Positions 6,795-15,390 of a stretch of DNA of 25,620 bases are shown here, in pieces. The first letter of the stretch is position 1, and the number at the start of each line of letters is the position of its first letter. Origin of the DNA: CAG-177 sp964587915 (GTDB lineage: Bacteria; Bacillota; Clostridia; Oscillospirales; Acutalibacteraceae). Both the position numbers and the translations under genes were made by a program. The notes beneath the pieces are model-generated. The model made no database searches, was not told the origin of the DNA, and was given only the letters and a program-made list of their open reading frames with translations. Where the stretch lies: assembly GCA_964587915.1 (NCBI GenBank), contig CAZPMK010000023.1, forward strand, positions 1-25,620, read 5' to 3'.

Positions 6795-7216
6795 TGGATA
6801 ACTACGCCCTTTTTGAGAATTATGTTTGCGTAAATTGCGGTTTCGCCCGTTGCAACAACGGCATACGCCTTTTTGGCTCTCTCATAGAAAGCGAATCTTT
6901 CAACAAGCTCGAAGCTCTTTTCGCCCTCGTTTGCCGTGACGGTCTTTTTGTAATCCTTCCATATCGGGGGCAGATTTTCCGCATCGCCGTTATCCATGAG
7001 AGCAACGGGAGAATCAACATATGTATCAAGGGGCATGAGCTTGAGAATTGCATCGAGAATTTCATCAACACCGTGTCCGTCAAGACGAACAAGCCTTTGT
7101 GCTATGGATGCGGCGGGGAAATTGCCGTCACCGATGACAATTTCATCACCGTGACCCATTTCCATGAGGATTTTCAAAAGCTCGGGTGAGATTATAGGGG
7201 AAATGTTTTTCAGCAT
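6791..7216 (-). CDS. fucU: L-fucose mutarotase (FucU/RbsD family)
   Basis: FucU interconverts the alpha and beta anomers of L-fucose so that the isomerase receives its preferred form. The 141-residue protein starts MLKNISPIISPELLKILMEM, then GHGDEIVIGDGNFP (21-34), with H22 and D30 in the expected active-site region, and ends FAFYERAKKAYAVVATGE ... YANIILKKGVV. This is very close to E. coli FucU as I recall it. A longer open frame reaches 7330, but the ATG at 7216 has an AAAGGAA site and matches the family start. It lies 31 bp after the ABC exporter gene and overlaps the kinase by four bases. Confidence 0.95.
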   Translation of the reverse strand: MLKNISPIISPELLKILMEMGHGDEIVIGDGNFPAASIAQRLVRLDGHGVDEILDAILKLMPLDTYVDSPVALMDNGDAENLPPIWKDYKKTVTANEGEKSFELVERFAFYERAKKAYAVVATGETAIYANIILKKGVVIQ

Positions 7217-7247
7217 ATTTATATTCCTTTCTGAAATTATTATCGTT

Positions 7248-9044
7248 TTAGTTGTTCGAGTACATTCCGTACATCTTGCCGTAAACGCCGCCTTTTTTGA
7301 TAAGCTCATTGTGAGTACCCTTTTCGGCAACGCCGTCCTCGGTGAGAACGACTATTTCATCGGCGTTCTTTACGGTGGTAAGTCGGTGGGCAATGGTGAG
7401 AGTGGTTCTGCCCTCGGCAAGGCGTTCAAGTGATTCTTGAACAAGGCGTTCGCTTTCGTTGTCAAGAGCGGAGGTTGCTTCATCGAGCAAAAGCACGGGG
7501 GGATTCTTCAAAAATACTCTTGCGATTGAAATTCTCTGCTTCTGTCCGCCCGAGAGCTTTAGGCCTCTTTCGCCGATGTATGTATCGTAGCCGTTCGGCA
7601 GAGCACTGATAAAGTCGTGAGCACCCGCCTGCCTGCAAGCCTGTATCATTTCGTCCTCGGTTGCATCGGGCTTGCCGTAAATGAGATTGTCCCGAATTGT
7701 TCCGGAGAAAAGATAGACATCCTGAGCGACCACGCCGATATTTTTTCTCAGCGACCGGAGAGTTATTTCGTTAATGTTTTTGCCGTCGAGCAGAATTTCA
7801 CCGCTGTCCGGCTCGTAGAATCTCGGAATAAGATTGCACAGAGTTGTCTTTCCGCCGCCCGACGGGCCTACAAGTGCAAGATTTTCACCCGCTTTAAGGT
7901 GAAGATTCAAGTGACTGAGGATTGTCTTTTCGCCCTTTACGTAGCTGAAAGTGACATCCTTAAATTCGATATCGCCCTTTGCCTTGCCTATTTCAACGGC
8001 GTTTTCGCTGTCGGTGATATCCGGTTCAACATCCATTACTTCTCTGAAACGTTCTATTCCCGTTATTCCTCGGCTGAACTGCTCGCTGAAATCAACTATG
8101 GTTCTTACTGAGCCGAGAAGCGTTGAAACAAGGAGCAGGCAGGCGGCAAAGTCACCGGGGGTTATCTGACCGAGATGCATGAAATATGCACCGACGCCAA
8201 CAACGGTGATATACATTACGCCGTCAATGAGGGTAACGGTTGAATGGAAGGAGGACATATATTTGTGTGCCATATTTTTGACGGAGACATATTCGGCACA
8301 GCCGTTGAGGAATTTTTTACGCTCGGTTTCTTCATTGGTAAAGGACCGCACAACACGCACGCCAAGCAGACTGTCCTCGAGTCTTGCATTGATTTCGCCG
8401 ACCTGATGACGGCTTTGACGGAATGCTTCTCTCATGCGGGTTCTCGATTTTTTCGTAAGAACTATCATAAACGGCATGAGGGCGAACACGCACAGAGCAA
8501 GACGGATATCCATGGTGGTGAAGATATAAAAGCTCGCAAAGAATTTAACTACGGTCTTGAACACCATTTCGGGGAAGTGGTGTGCCCATTCCGCAACGTC
8601 GAAAAGATCCGAGGTCATGCGGCTCATGAGCTGACCGACCTTTGTGTTGTCAAAGAAATTAAAGGAGAGCTTTTGCAGATGGTCAAACATATCCGCTCTC
8701 ATCTTGTTTTCAATCTTAACGCCCATAACGTGACCGTAGTAGGAGGTTATGTACTCCGCAAGGCAGGTAAAGGCACGAAGAATGACATAGAAAACGCAGA
8801 TTCCGATTATCTTTTGAAGCGTTAATTGGGCGATATCGTTTGCCGCCGTATCGGTGATTTCACGCACGATGAGCGGAAGGACGATTTCACAGCCCGCCGA
8901 GAACGCCGTACACAGCAGCACCATAACGAGTGTCGGGATATGCTTTTGCAAATACGGGAAAAAGCTCTTGATAAGACGCATACTTTCTTTGGGAGAGTTT
9001 TTGCGTTTTTTTTCGTCGGGGGATTTTGGAGGCTCGGATCTCAT
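7248..9044 (-). CDS. ABC exporter half-transporter (MsbA/BmrA type)
   Basis: A fused transmembrane plus ATPase protein of 598 residues that should dimerise and export a lipid, drug or peptide using ATP. The N-terminal half has about six hydrophobic segments within residues 30-310. The nucleotide-binding domain carries Walker A GPSGGGKT (393-400), Q-loop VAQD, signature LSGGQ (497-501), Walker B VLLLDEA (517-523) and switch His in TIAHRL (H553). A TTG six bases earlier (9050) is in frame, but the GGAGAG site is correctly spaced only for the ATG at 9044. It is the first gene behind the minus-strand promoter at 9083-9111, with fucU 31 bp downstream. As an exporter it is not an obvious fucose importer; its substrate cannot be read from sequence. 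Confidence 0.93.
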   Translation of the reverse strand: MRSEPPKSPDEKKRKNSPKESMRLIKSFFPYLQKHIPTLVMVLLCTAFSAGCEIVLPLIVREITDTAANDIAQLTLQKIIGICVFYVILRAFTCLAEYITSYYGHVMGVKIENKMRADMFDHLQKLSFNFFDNTKVGQLMSRMTSDLFDVAEWAHHFPEMVFKTVVKFFASFYIFTTMDIRLALCVFALMPFMIVLTKKSRTRMREAFRQSRHQVGEINARLEDSLLGVRVVRSFTNEETERKKFLNGCAEYVSVKNMAHKYMSSFHSTVTLIDGVMYITVVGVGAYFMHLGQITPGDFAACLLLVSTLLGSVRTIVDFSEQFSRGITGIERFREVMDVEPDITDSENAVEIGKAKGDIEFKDVTFSYVKGEKTILSHLNLHLKAGENLALVGPSGGGKTTLCNLIPRFYEPDSGEILLDGKNINEITLRSLRKNIGVVAQDVYLFSGTIRDNLIYGKPDATEDEMIQACRQAGAHDFISALPNGYDTYIGERGLKLSGGQKQRISIARVFLKNPPVLLLDEATSALDNESERLVQESLERLAEGRTTLTIAHRLTTVKNADEIVVLTEDGVAEKGTHNELIKKGGVYGKMYGMYSNN

Positions 9045-9082
9045 GGTCAATCTCTCCGTTTACTTGAAATAATACATAATAT

Positions 9083-9111
9083 ATTATCTAACAAAATTGT
9101 CGATTTGTAAA
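9083..9111 (-). promoter_or_regulatory. Promoter of the exporter-fucose cluster
   Basis: On the minus strand: TTTACA (plus positions 9111-9106), a 17-bp spacer and GATAAT (9088-9083). It lies about 40 bp upstream of the exporter start and is divergent from the promoter at 9182-9210. No convincing CcpA cre site is seen. Confidence 0.6.
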
Positions 9112-9181
9112 GCGGTTTTATAAAAAATTCATAAAAAACTTGAACGAAAAATATTTTTGCTAAATAAAGAGCCGTACATAC

Positions 9182-9210
9182 TTGATTTTATCCTCTCAAA
9201 GCGTTATAAT
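9182..9210 (+). promoter_or_regulatory. Strong housekeeping promoter of the flavoprotein-ferredoxin reductase operon
   Basis: TTGATT (9182-9187), exactly 17 bp, then consensus TATAAT (9205-9210). Transcription should begin near 9217, which argues against the upstream ATG at 9221 as a start. Confidence 0.8.
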
Positions 9211-9244
9211 TAACACATAAATGGATACTGAAAGGTCGGATAAA

Positions 9245-10801
9245 ATGAAAACCTATGATGTCATCGTAATAGGCGCCGGTAACGGCGGTCTTGCAGCGGC
9301 TGCATCCTGCGCAAAGGCGGGCTATTCAACCCTCCTTCTCGAAAGACACAACATCCCCGGCGGCTCGGCAACCTCTTTTGTAAGAGGCAGATTCGAGTTT
9401 GAACCCTCACTCCATGAGCTTGCAGGCGACAGTGCCGACGGCGACACCGGAACCGCACAGCAGATTTTCAAGCGTTTTGATGCGGATGTTAAGTGGTATC
9501 ACCACGATTCAACGTTCCGTCTTATTGTTCCCGCAAAAGAGGGCGATAAGGACACCTTTGTAAACGAAAACGGCGTCAACGTTTCTCTTGACGTTCGTAT
9601 GCCTGTCGGATTTGAAGAATTTTCAAGAAAGCTCGACGAGGTCGTTCCCGGCTCATATGAGAGCAGCATGAAGGCGTTTGACCTTTCAACCCGTATGTTC
9701 AAGGCTCTTTCGGCACTTGAAAAGCCCACGGAGCTTGTAGGCAGTCTCAAGGATTTCCCCGATATCCTTCGTATGGGCGGTCATACCATCACCGAGGTTC
9801 TCGATGCACTTAAAATGCCCAAAAAGGCACAGGATATCTTCAATACATATTGGTGCTATCTCGGCGTTCCCGCAAGCCAGATGGACTTCCTTTACTACAT
9901 GGCAATGCTCCACAGCTACGTAAGAAAGGGTACAACCATTCCTCATCTTCGCAGCCATGAAATGAGCCTTGCGTTCGATAAGGCGATTCGTGATAAGGGC
10001 GGCGAGATTTGGTACAGCTCCGAGGTTACCAAGGTTATAATGAAGGACGGCAAGCCCGTAGGCGTTGTTGTAAACGGAAACAAAGAGGTTTATGCAAAGC
10101 GTTTCATCTGCAACTCCGCTCCCGTTACCGTTTGGAAGGATTTGTTCGACGAAAAGGATATTCCCGAAAAGCAGATTCAGATGACCAACGCAAGAAAGAC
10201 GGCGGTTTCTCTTACCACCGTTTATCTCGGCATGAACATTCCGAAGGAGAAGCTCGGAATCAAGGATTATTCCGTATTCATCGCTCCCACCTCGGATTCC
10301 GACGAGCAGTTTGCTTTGGTTGACAAGTATTTCAGCGGCTACTGCATCATCAACTGCCTTAACGAGATTATCCCCGACTGCACTCCCGAGGGAACCTGCC
10401 AGCTCTTCCTTACCGGCATGACCAAGGGCGATGTAATGCAGGGCATTGAACCCAAGGATTACAAGAAGTTCAAGACCAAGGTTGCGAACGATATGATTGA
10501 GACCTGCGAAAAGGCTCTCAACATTTCCATAAAGCCGTACATTGAGGAGATTGAAATCGGTCTTCCGCCGACATTCGCAAGATACCTCAACACGCCTCTC
10601 GGCACGCCCTACGGCTACAGACTTGAAAAGTGGGACAGCATGCTTCCGCGTACCATTCAGTTTATTGCCGACCAGCCCTTTGATAACTTCATTTTCTGCG
10701 GTGCTTCTCAGGAACGCGGCGACGGTTACGCTTGCTCTTATTATTCGGGCGAAAAGGCTGCGGATCTTACAATAAAGGCACTCAAAAAGGAGGGCAAATA
10801 A
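9245..10801 (+). CDS. CrtI/phytoene-desaturase-like FAD oxidoreductase
   Basis: This 518-residue flavoprotein has an N-terminal Rossmann FAD motif (VIVIGAGNGGLAAA, residues 7-20; acidic residue E33) and HNIPGGSATSF (about 35-45). A C-terminal FAD-binding tail reads FCGASQERGDGY ... YYSGEKAADL. This places it in the COG1233 group (phytoene desaturases, retinol saturases and many uncharacterised bacterial members). Such enzymes oxidise or reduce C-C double bonds in hydrophobic polyenes; the substrate here is unknown. The ATG at 9245 follows an AAAGG site; the ATG at 9221 lies almost on the predicted transcription start. The next gene, an FNR-ferredoxin fusion, begins one base after the stop, suggesting it supplies electrons. 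No carotenoid synthesis genes are nearby, so carotenoid desaturation is not inferred. Confidence 0.88.
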   Translation: MKTYDVIVIGAGNGGLAAAASCAKAGYSTLLLERHNIPGGSATSFVRGRFEFEPSLHELAGDSADGDTGTAQQIFKRFDADVKWYHHDSTFRLIVPAKEGDKDTFVNENGVNVSLDVRMPVGFEEFSRKLDEVVPGSYESSMKAFDLSTRMFKALSALEKPTELVGSLKDFPDILRMGGHTITEVLDALKMPKKAQDIFNTYWCYLGVPASQMDFLYYMAMLHSYVRKGTTIPHLRSHEMSLAFDKAIRDKGGEIWYSSEVTKVIMKDGKPVGVVVNGNKEVYAKRFICNSAPVTVWKDLFDEKDIPEKQIQMTNARKTAVSLTTVYLGMNIPKEKLGIKDYSVFIAPTSDSDEQFALVDKYFSGYCIINCLNEIIPDCTPEGTCQLFLTGMTKGDVMQGIEPKDYKKFKTKVANDMIETCEKALNISIKPYIEEIEIGLPPTFARYLNTPLGTPYGYRLEKWDSMLPRTIQFIADQPFDNFIFCGASQERGDGYACSYYSGEKAADLTIKALKKEGK

Positions 10802-10802
10802 T

Positions 10803-12002
10803 ATGGGAACTCTGAAAAATCTTAAAGCTACGAAGTTTATCCCCGTCATAACGGGCAGACAAAACAGATTCAAGGAAGCATCAAACAAGCTCGTAAGAGA
10901 CAACGATACCGCAATGGCTCTTGCGAAGGCACTTCACCCCAAGCGTCAGTATCTTAAAATTGCCGCCGTTCGTGAAATGGCACCCGATTGCAAGACCTTT
11001 ACTCTTGTTCCCGACGAAGAAAGAGGCACCACCTCTCTCGCATATTTCGGAGCAGGAAAATATCTCACCGTGTTTGAAACGATAAACGATATGCCCATCA
11101 CCAGAGCATATTCAATTTCTTCCTCTCCCAAGGATTCTCTTGAGGGCAAATACACTCTCACCATAAAGCGTGTTGAGGGCGGACTCATGTCGCAGTACAT
11201 TCTCGACACATGGGAGGTAGGAACAAAGGTTGAGGTTTCCGCTCCCTCGGGTAATTTTGAATATCAGCCCCTCAGAGATGCCGAAACGGTTATCTGCGTT
11301 GCAGGCGGAAGCGGTATAACTCCGTTCCTTTCAATGGCGAATGCCGTTGCCGACGGCGATGAGGATTTCAAGCTCATTCTTCTTTACGGAAGCAGAAGCT
11401 ATGACAACATTCTTTTCCGTGATGAGCTTGCCGAGCTTGAAAAGAAGTGCGATAAAATCAAGGTTGTTCATGTTCTCAGCGACGAGAGCAAAGAAATAGA
11501 GGGCACCGAAAAGGGCTTCATCACCGCAGAGCTTATCAAGAAGTACGCTCCCGCAGATGCTGAATATTCCGTATTCCTTTGCGGTCCTCAGCAGATGTAC
11601 GCCTTTGTTGACAAGGAGCTTGAAAAGCTCGCTCTGCCCCGCAAGTTTGTCCGTCATGAGATGTTCGGTGAATTCCATAACCCCGGTACACAGGCGGATT
11701 ACCCCGCAGGCGTACCCGAGAAGGTTAAGATAACCGTTACGATTCAGGGCGAAACCAAGACCGTTGAGGGTCTTTCGGCTGATTCCGTTATGCAGACCCT
11801 CGAGAAGAACGGCATTGCAGTTCCCGCTCGTTGCCGTTCGGGTGAGTGCGGCTTCTGCCATTCACACCTGCTTTCGGGTAAGGTCTATGTTCCCAAGCAG
11901 CTCGAATACCGCCGCCTTGCAGACTACAAGTTCGGTTGCATTCATCCCTGCTGCTCATTCCCGCTGACCAACCTTGAAATCGACGTTCCCCCCGCAAAAT
12001 AA
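10803..12002 (+). CDS. FNR-type reductase with C-terminal [2Fe-2S] ferredoxin domain
   Basis: A 399-residue one-protein electron chain. After an N-terminal extension of about 48 residues comes an FAD-binding barrel (RAYSISSS, 101-108). An NAD(P)-binding domain follows (CVAGGSGITPFLSM, 165-178; FLCGPQQMY, 258-266). The C-terminal ferredoxin domain has cluster ligands in CRSGECGFC (C344, C349, C352) and a fourth Cys in HPCCSFP (C383 best, C384 alternative). Electrons would pass from NAD(P)H to FAD to [2Fe-2S] to a partner. The gene starts one base after the flavoprotein stop, with AAGGAGGG inside the upstream gene, so the two are almost surely made together. The fold resembles phenol hydroxylase or NqrF-type reductases, but no oxygenase or Nqr subunits are present. 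Confidence 0.92.
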   Translation: MGTLKNLKATKFIPVITGRQNRFKEASNKLVRDNDTAMALAKALHPKRQYLKIAAVREMAPDCKTFTLVPDEERGTTSLAYFGAGKYLTVFETINDMPITRAYSISSSPKDSLEGKYTLTIKRVEGGLMSQYILDTWEVGTKVEVSAPSGNFEYQPLRDAETVICVAGGSGITPFLSMANAVADGDEDFKLILLYGSRSYDNILFRDELAELEKKCDKIKVVHVLSDESKEIEGTEKGFITAELIKKYAPADAEYSVFLCGPQQMYAFVDKELEKLALPRKFVRHEMFGEFHNPGTQADYPAGVPEKVKITVTIQGETKTVEGLSADSVMQTLEKNGIAVPARCRSGECGFCHSHLLSGKVYVPKQLEYRRLADYKFGCIHPCCSFPLTNLEIDVPPAK

Positions 12003-12015
12003 GTAATATAAACGA

Positions 12016-12050
12016 AGCTCACGCTTGCTAATGCTTGCGTGGGCTTTTTT
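12016..12050 (+). terminator. Intrinsic terminator of the flavoprotein-reductase operon
   Basis: Stem AGCTCACGC (12016-12024) with GCGTGGGCT (12037-12045), one G-U pair, followed by seven T. Confidence 0.85.
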
Positions 12051-12058
12051 TGATGCAG

Positions 12059-12092
12059 AAAAAGCGTTCCGAGCCGAAGCCGAAACGCTTTT
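12059..12092 (-). terminator. Intrinsic terminator of the two-component operon
   Basis: AAAAGCGTT and AACGCTTTT arms (12060-12068 and 12084-12092) with a G/C-rich interior, giving a T-run on the minus strand. It lies 12 bp past the histidine kinase stop, back to back with the plus-strand terminator at 12016-12050. Confidence 0.75.
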
Positions 12093-12104
12093 GTGATTGT
12101 TTGA

Positions 12105-14645
12105 TTATTTTGCCGCAGGCATTGCAACGCTGATCTTGAACAAATCACCGTCAATGGCAATGCTGAATTTTCCTTTTTGAAGCTCGCACAGATCGTTCGC
12201 TATGGAAAGTCCGAGACCGCTTCCCTCACCGGAACGGGAGGCATCGCCTCTGACAAATCTCTGTGTCAGCTCCTCGGGCTCGATATCAAGCGGGAATTTT
12301 GAAATGTTGCGGAAGGTTATCGTTCCGTAATTCGCACCGCCGTTGACATCTATATAAACTCTTGTCCCCTCGAGAGCATATTTGCGAATGTTCGAGAAAA
12401 GGTTTTCGATTATTCTCGAAGTTTTTTGCGAATCGGCAAAAATCATGACAGGCTGAGTATGGAGCTTTAACACAAGCTCTATATTTTTTTCACGCAGCTC
12501 GTCCTCATGCTCTCCGACTGCCTGAGCCGCAAATTCACAGAGATTGATTTTTATCGGATGAAGCTCCACCGCACCCGAGGATGCCTTTGATGCTTCCACC
12601 AAATCCTCTATCAGCTTTTTCATACGCTGAGATTTTTCGTCGAGAATGTCGATGTATTTTTTTGCATCCTCATTTTCAACATCACAGCGTTTGAGCAGGT
12701 CAACGTAATTGACAATCGAGGTCAGGGGAGTTTTGAGGTCGTGGGAAACATTGGTTATAAGCTCTGCTTTCATTTTTTGGTCTTTCACGGCACTCTCAAC
12801 CGCATTTTTAAGACCGTCTTGCATACTGCTTATGTTGTTTGCAAAGTCACGCAGGAATTGCGGCATGAGAGCGGTGTTTATTCTGACATTCAAATTGCCC
12901 GAGCGGGTATCCGCAACGCCGTGCATTATTCTGTCGAGCGAGGATATCAAGATGAGCATAAACGCAGTCGCAACAAAGGTCAAGAGAATCCAAAGCAGAC
13001 CGAAAAAGGGCCACCCTACGTCAACGCAGGCAAAGCAGGGGAAAAGGTTGATTATGAAGAATAATAAAACTACGGCAAAGGAAATGTACTTGAATTTTTT
13101 GCCCTTACCCTTTGCGTAATCGCAGGCGAAAATGAATTTCAACCTTGCAAAGACTTTTTTGCAGATAAAAGCGACGGGTTTGATTATCCAATAAGTAAGA
13201 GTGTGACGAATGAAGGTATGGTTACGCAGATTGCGTGCGATTGAGCACAGGAACGCCGTAATGCAGGGGAATGTCAGTGAGAAAGCCAAGGCACATATCG
13301 GGCGTGAGAATGAAAACAGAGTCTTTGTTAAGAGCTGAGAATCATAGTAAGTCATGTTGAGATGCGTGCTGACAAGGTAAACAACTGCTGCACAGCAACC
13401 AACGGCAACGACACAGGTGAGTGCAAAATTTATAATCAGAGGAACCTTGTCGAAGAATGAAATTTTGATTTCACCGTCGGCACTCTTGCCGGCAACGCAG
13501 AGCAGATAAATACAGGCGGCACAGGCGATAGCAAATGAAATTGCAAATACCGCAAGGCTTTCTGTCGGATTGCTCAAAGGAGTGCTCTTGAATTTCTCAA
13601 TTGCCTCCTTGCCGAGAAGAAAAACGGAGTCCTCTTTTGAAGTGTCGCAGGAGAACACGGCGTATTCAATGTTATCGTTCGGTCGGTAAGCCCAATTCGG
13701 CTCCGAAACAAAGAGTGCGGCGGAGTATTCGTCAAGCAGATTATCGGGAGCTTTGTTACCGACTCTTTTGCTCGAGGTTACGCCGTTTGCATAGCTTTCG
13801 GAAAAATCCGCACCGCTCATTGCGTTGAGGGCGGTTTTGTAGTCGGCATTGCTTGCCACACCGCAGTTTGAGACCGTCTTGCCGGTGGATTTAATGCGAA
13901 TGGCATAGCTGAAGCCCGAATCAAGAGAGAAGCCCGTCTCAAATCTTAATGTTCCGTCGGAATTTTCCTGTAACACGCCGTAAGGGCAGGACAAAGAAAG
14001 TGCATTTGTATACATTTTGCTCTTCAAATCGTCCCTATTTAATTCACCGTAGCAAGCCTGCCCGTCGGTGTAGCGGGATAATGCAGCAAGTGCATTTGAA
14101 ACATCGTTTATCGACGGCGGAAGAACGGGAGCGGCGGCAACGGTTGTTACGGAATTATTATCCGGATGAAGAACATAATAGTCGTTGTAGTCAATATAAT
14201 CCAAGAATTCATATTCGTTGATAATATCACCGTTATAGCTGAAATAATATACTTGCCCGTTGAGACTCAGGGAATACCTGTAGCTGTCGTCTCCGTCAAC
14301 ATAAATTTCTATATTGCTTTTGTCGAGAATATCATATGCCTTGTCGAGAGCCTTGTAATCGCTTGCAAGGGCTTGACCGGCGCTTGTTTTCATGAAATCC
14401 TCTTTTGTGTTGCATGAGAGGTATTCGGCACAAGCGAGAATCTGATATTCGCAGGAATTGAGCTCTGCTCCGAAGCTGTAGGACTTTGTGTAATCCGTTT
14501 CATTTTCGCAGCCGTTGTAGAGACCGAAGCCCTCAAAAAACGCCCATGCGGAATATCCTGATACGAAGAACGCAAGCACCATGATTATTGCCGCAGCACC
14601 CTTCAGGGCTTTACTGCGACTGATATTTTTCGATTTTGTATCCAA
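12105..14645 (-). CDS. Large membrane sensor histidine kinase
   Basis: An 846-residue sensor. It has an N-terminal transmembrane segment (about 15-36) and a long extracytoplasmic region (about 40-360) that resembles no sensor domain I know. Further hydrophobic segments lie at about 363-385, 401-425, 449-470, 519-540 and 545-570. A linker precedes HisKA (ELITNVSHDLKTPLTSIVNY, phospho-acceptor H635). The HATPase domain has an N-box (IIENLFSNIRKYA, about 745-757) and G-box GEGSGLGL (807-814). The kinase core is intact. The start is a TTG (14643-14645), inside the regulator gene, with AAAGGTGG well spaced upstream; the frames overlap by 35 bp. It phosphorylates the regulator encoded just before it. 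The stimulus is unknown. Confidence 0.92.
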   Translation of the reverse strand: MDTKSKNISRSKALKGAAAIIMVLAFFVSGYSAWAFFEGFGLYNGCENETDYTKSYSFGAELNSCEYQILACAEYLSCNTKEDFMKTSAGQALASDYKALDKAYDILDKSNIEIYVDGDDSYRYSLSLNGQVYYFSYNGDIINEYEFLDYIDYNDYYVLHPDNNSVTTVAAAPVLPPSINDVSNALAALSRYTDGQACYGELNRDDLKSKMYTNALSLSCPYGVLQENSDGTLRFETGFSLDSGFSYAIRIKSTGKTVSNCGVASNADYKTALNAMSGADFSESYANGVTSSKRVGNKAPDNLLDEYSAALFVSEPNWAYRPNDNIEYAVFSCDTSKEDSVFLLGKEAIEKFKSTPLSNPTESLAVFAISFAIACAACIYLLCVAGKSADGEIKISFFDKVPLIINFALTCVVAVGCCAAVVYLVSTHLNMTYYDSQLLTKTLFSFSRPICALAFSLTFPCITAFLCSIARNLRNHTFIRHTLTYWIIKPVAFICKKVFARLKFIFACDYAKGKGKKFKYISFAVVLLFFIINLFPCFACVDVGWPFFGLLWILLTFVATAFMLILISSLDRIMHGVADTRSGNLNVRINTALMPQFLRDFANNISSMQDGLKNAVESAVKDQKMKAELITNVSHDLKTPLTSIVNYVDLLKRCDVENEDAKKYIDILDEKSQRMKKLIEDLVEASKASSGAVELHPIKINLCEFAAQAVGEHEDELREKNIELVLKLHTQPVMIFADSQKTSRIIENLFSNIRKYALEGTRVYIDVNGGANYGTITFRNISKFPLDIEPEELTQRFVRGDASRSGEGSGLGLSIANDLCELQKGKFSIAIDGDLFKISVAMPAAK

Positions 14646-15309
14646 TGCCCCACACCACCTTTAAATATTTTGGGTCTTTCGGGTTGATTTCGATTTTTTC
14701 TCGGATGCGTCTGATATGTACCGTCACCGTTTTTTCGGCATACATGGCAGGCTCGTTCCAAACCGCCTCATATATTTGCCCCGTTGAGAGAACTCTGCCG
14801 AGATTTTCCATGAGCACGCTGACAATTCCGTATTCCGTTGCCGTGAGCTTAATCGGTTCGCCGTCAATGGTGAGGATTTTCGCCTTTGTGTCGAGTGAAA
14901 GCCCCGCCGTGGTTATCACGCCTTCCTTGACTTCCATTGAACCGAGGGAGGTAAAACGGCGTATCTGCGATTTAACCCTTGCCATCAGCTCGAGCGGATT
15001 GAAGGGCTTTGTAACGTAGTCGTCCGCTCCGAAGGAAAGCCCCGTTATCTTATCGGTATCTTCACTTTTCGCGGAAAGCAGGATTATCGGAATGTTGTAC
15101 TGCTTCCTCAAATCGAGAGTTGCACGCAATCCGTCCATATCTGGCATCATTATGTCAAGAATAACGCAGTGCACCTCGTTATTTTTGACCTGCTCAATTG
15201 CCTGTCTGCCGTTTTCGGCACGCAGAACGTTGTAGCCCTCCAGCTTCAAATAGATTTCAACGGAGTCGAGAATGGCGACATCATCATCGCAAACAAGTAC
15301 GGTATACAT
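14611..15309 (-). CDS. OmpR/PhoB-family response regulator
   Basis: A 232-residue DNA-binding regulator. The receiver domain begins MYTVLVCDDD, with phospho-acceptor D52 in VILDIMMPDMDG, S79 in LLSAK and K101 in YVTKPF. The C-terminal winged helix is typical (LTATEYGIVSVLMENLGRV, TVTVHIRRIREKIE, VVWGIGYKI). A longer open frame begins at 15342, but the ATG at 15309 has a GAGGTGAT site and matches the normal family start. It is the first gene of a two-gene operon and overlaps the kinase by 35 bp. The target genes are unknown; the divergent S1 gene and its own promoter are possible. Confidence 0.95.
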   Translation of the reverse strand: MYTVLVCDDDVAILDSVEIYLKLEGYNVLRAENGRQAIEQVKNNEVHCVILDIMMPDMDGLRATLDLRKQYNIPIILLSAKSEDTDKITGLSFGADDYVTKPFNPLELMARVKSQIRRFTSLGSMEVKEGVITTAGLSLDTKAKILTIDGEPIKLTATEYGIVSVLMENLGRVLSTGQIYEAVWNEPAMYAEKTVTVHIRRIREKIEINPKDPKYLKVVWGIGYKIEKYQSQ

Positions 15310-15374
15310 ATCTATCACCTCAAGAATCATATCCCCGAACAACTATATAATAATCGGTGCGGGTTACGAATTAA

Positions 15375-15390
15375 GTAATAAAATTATTAC
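15375..15390. promoter_or_regulatory. AT-rich inverted repeat between regulator and S1 gene
   Basis: GTAATAA (15375-15381) and TTATTAC (15384-15390) flank two A residues, a perfect 7+7 palindrome in the divergent intergenic space. It could be an operator for the neighbouring regulator or a chance AT-rich palindrome. No second copy was noticed. Confidence 0.3.

Noticed and set aside
9101..9118. CcpA cre site over the exporter-fucose promoter
   Set aside because: TGTAAAGCGGTTTTA resembles cre but has one base too many between the left arm and the central CG, and mismatches in the right arm.
9221..9244. Upstream ATG for the CrtI-like protein
   Set aside because: It would sit about four bases from the predicted transcription start with no room for a ribosome binding site, and it adds residues before the conserved FAD motif.
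9245..12002. Carotenoid biosynthesis operon
   Set aside because: The CrtI-like fold alone is not enough. No phytoene synthase or prenyl transferase is nearby, and the partner gene is an electron-transfer protein.
10803..12002. NqrF subunit of a sodium-pumping NADH dehydrogenase
   Set aside because: The ferredoxin domain is C-terminal, whereas NqrF carries it at the N-terminus, and no other nqr or rnf genes are present.
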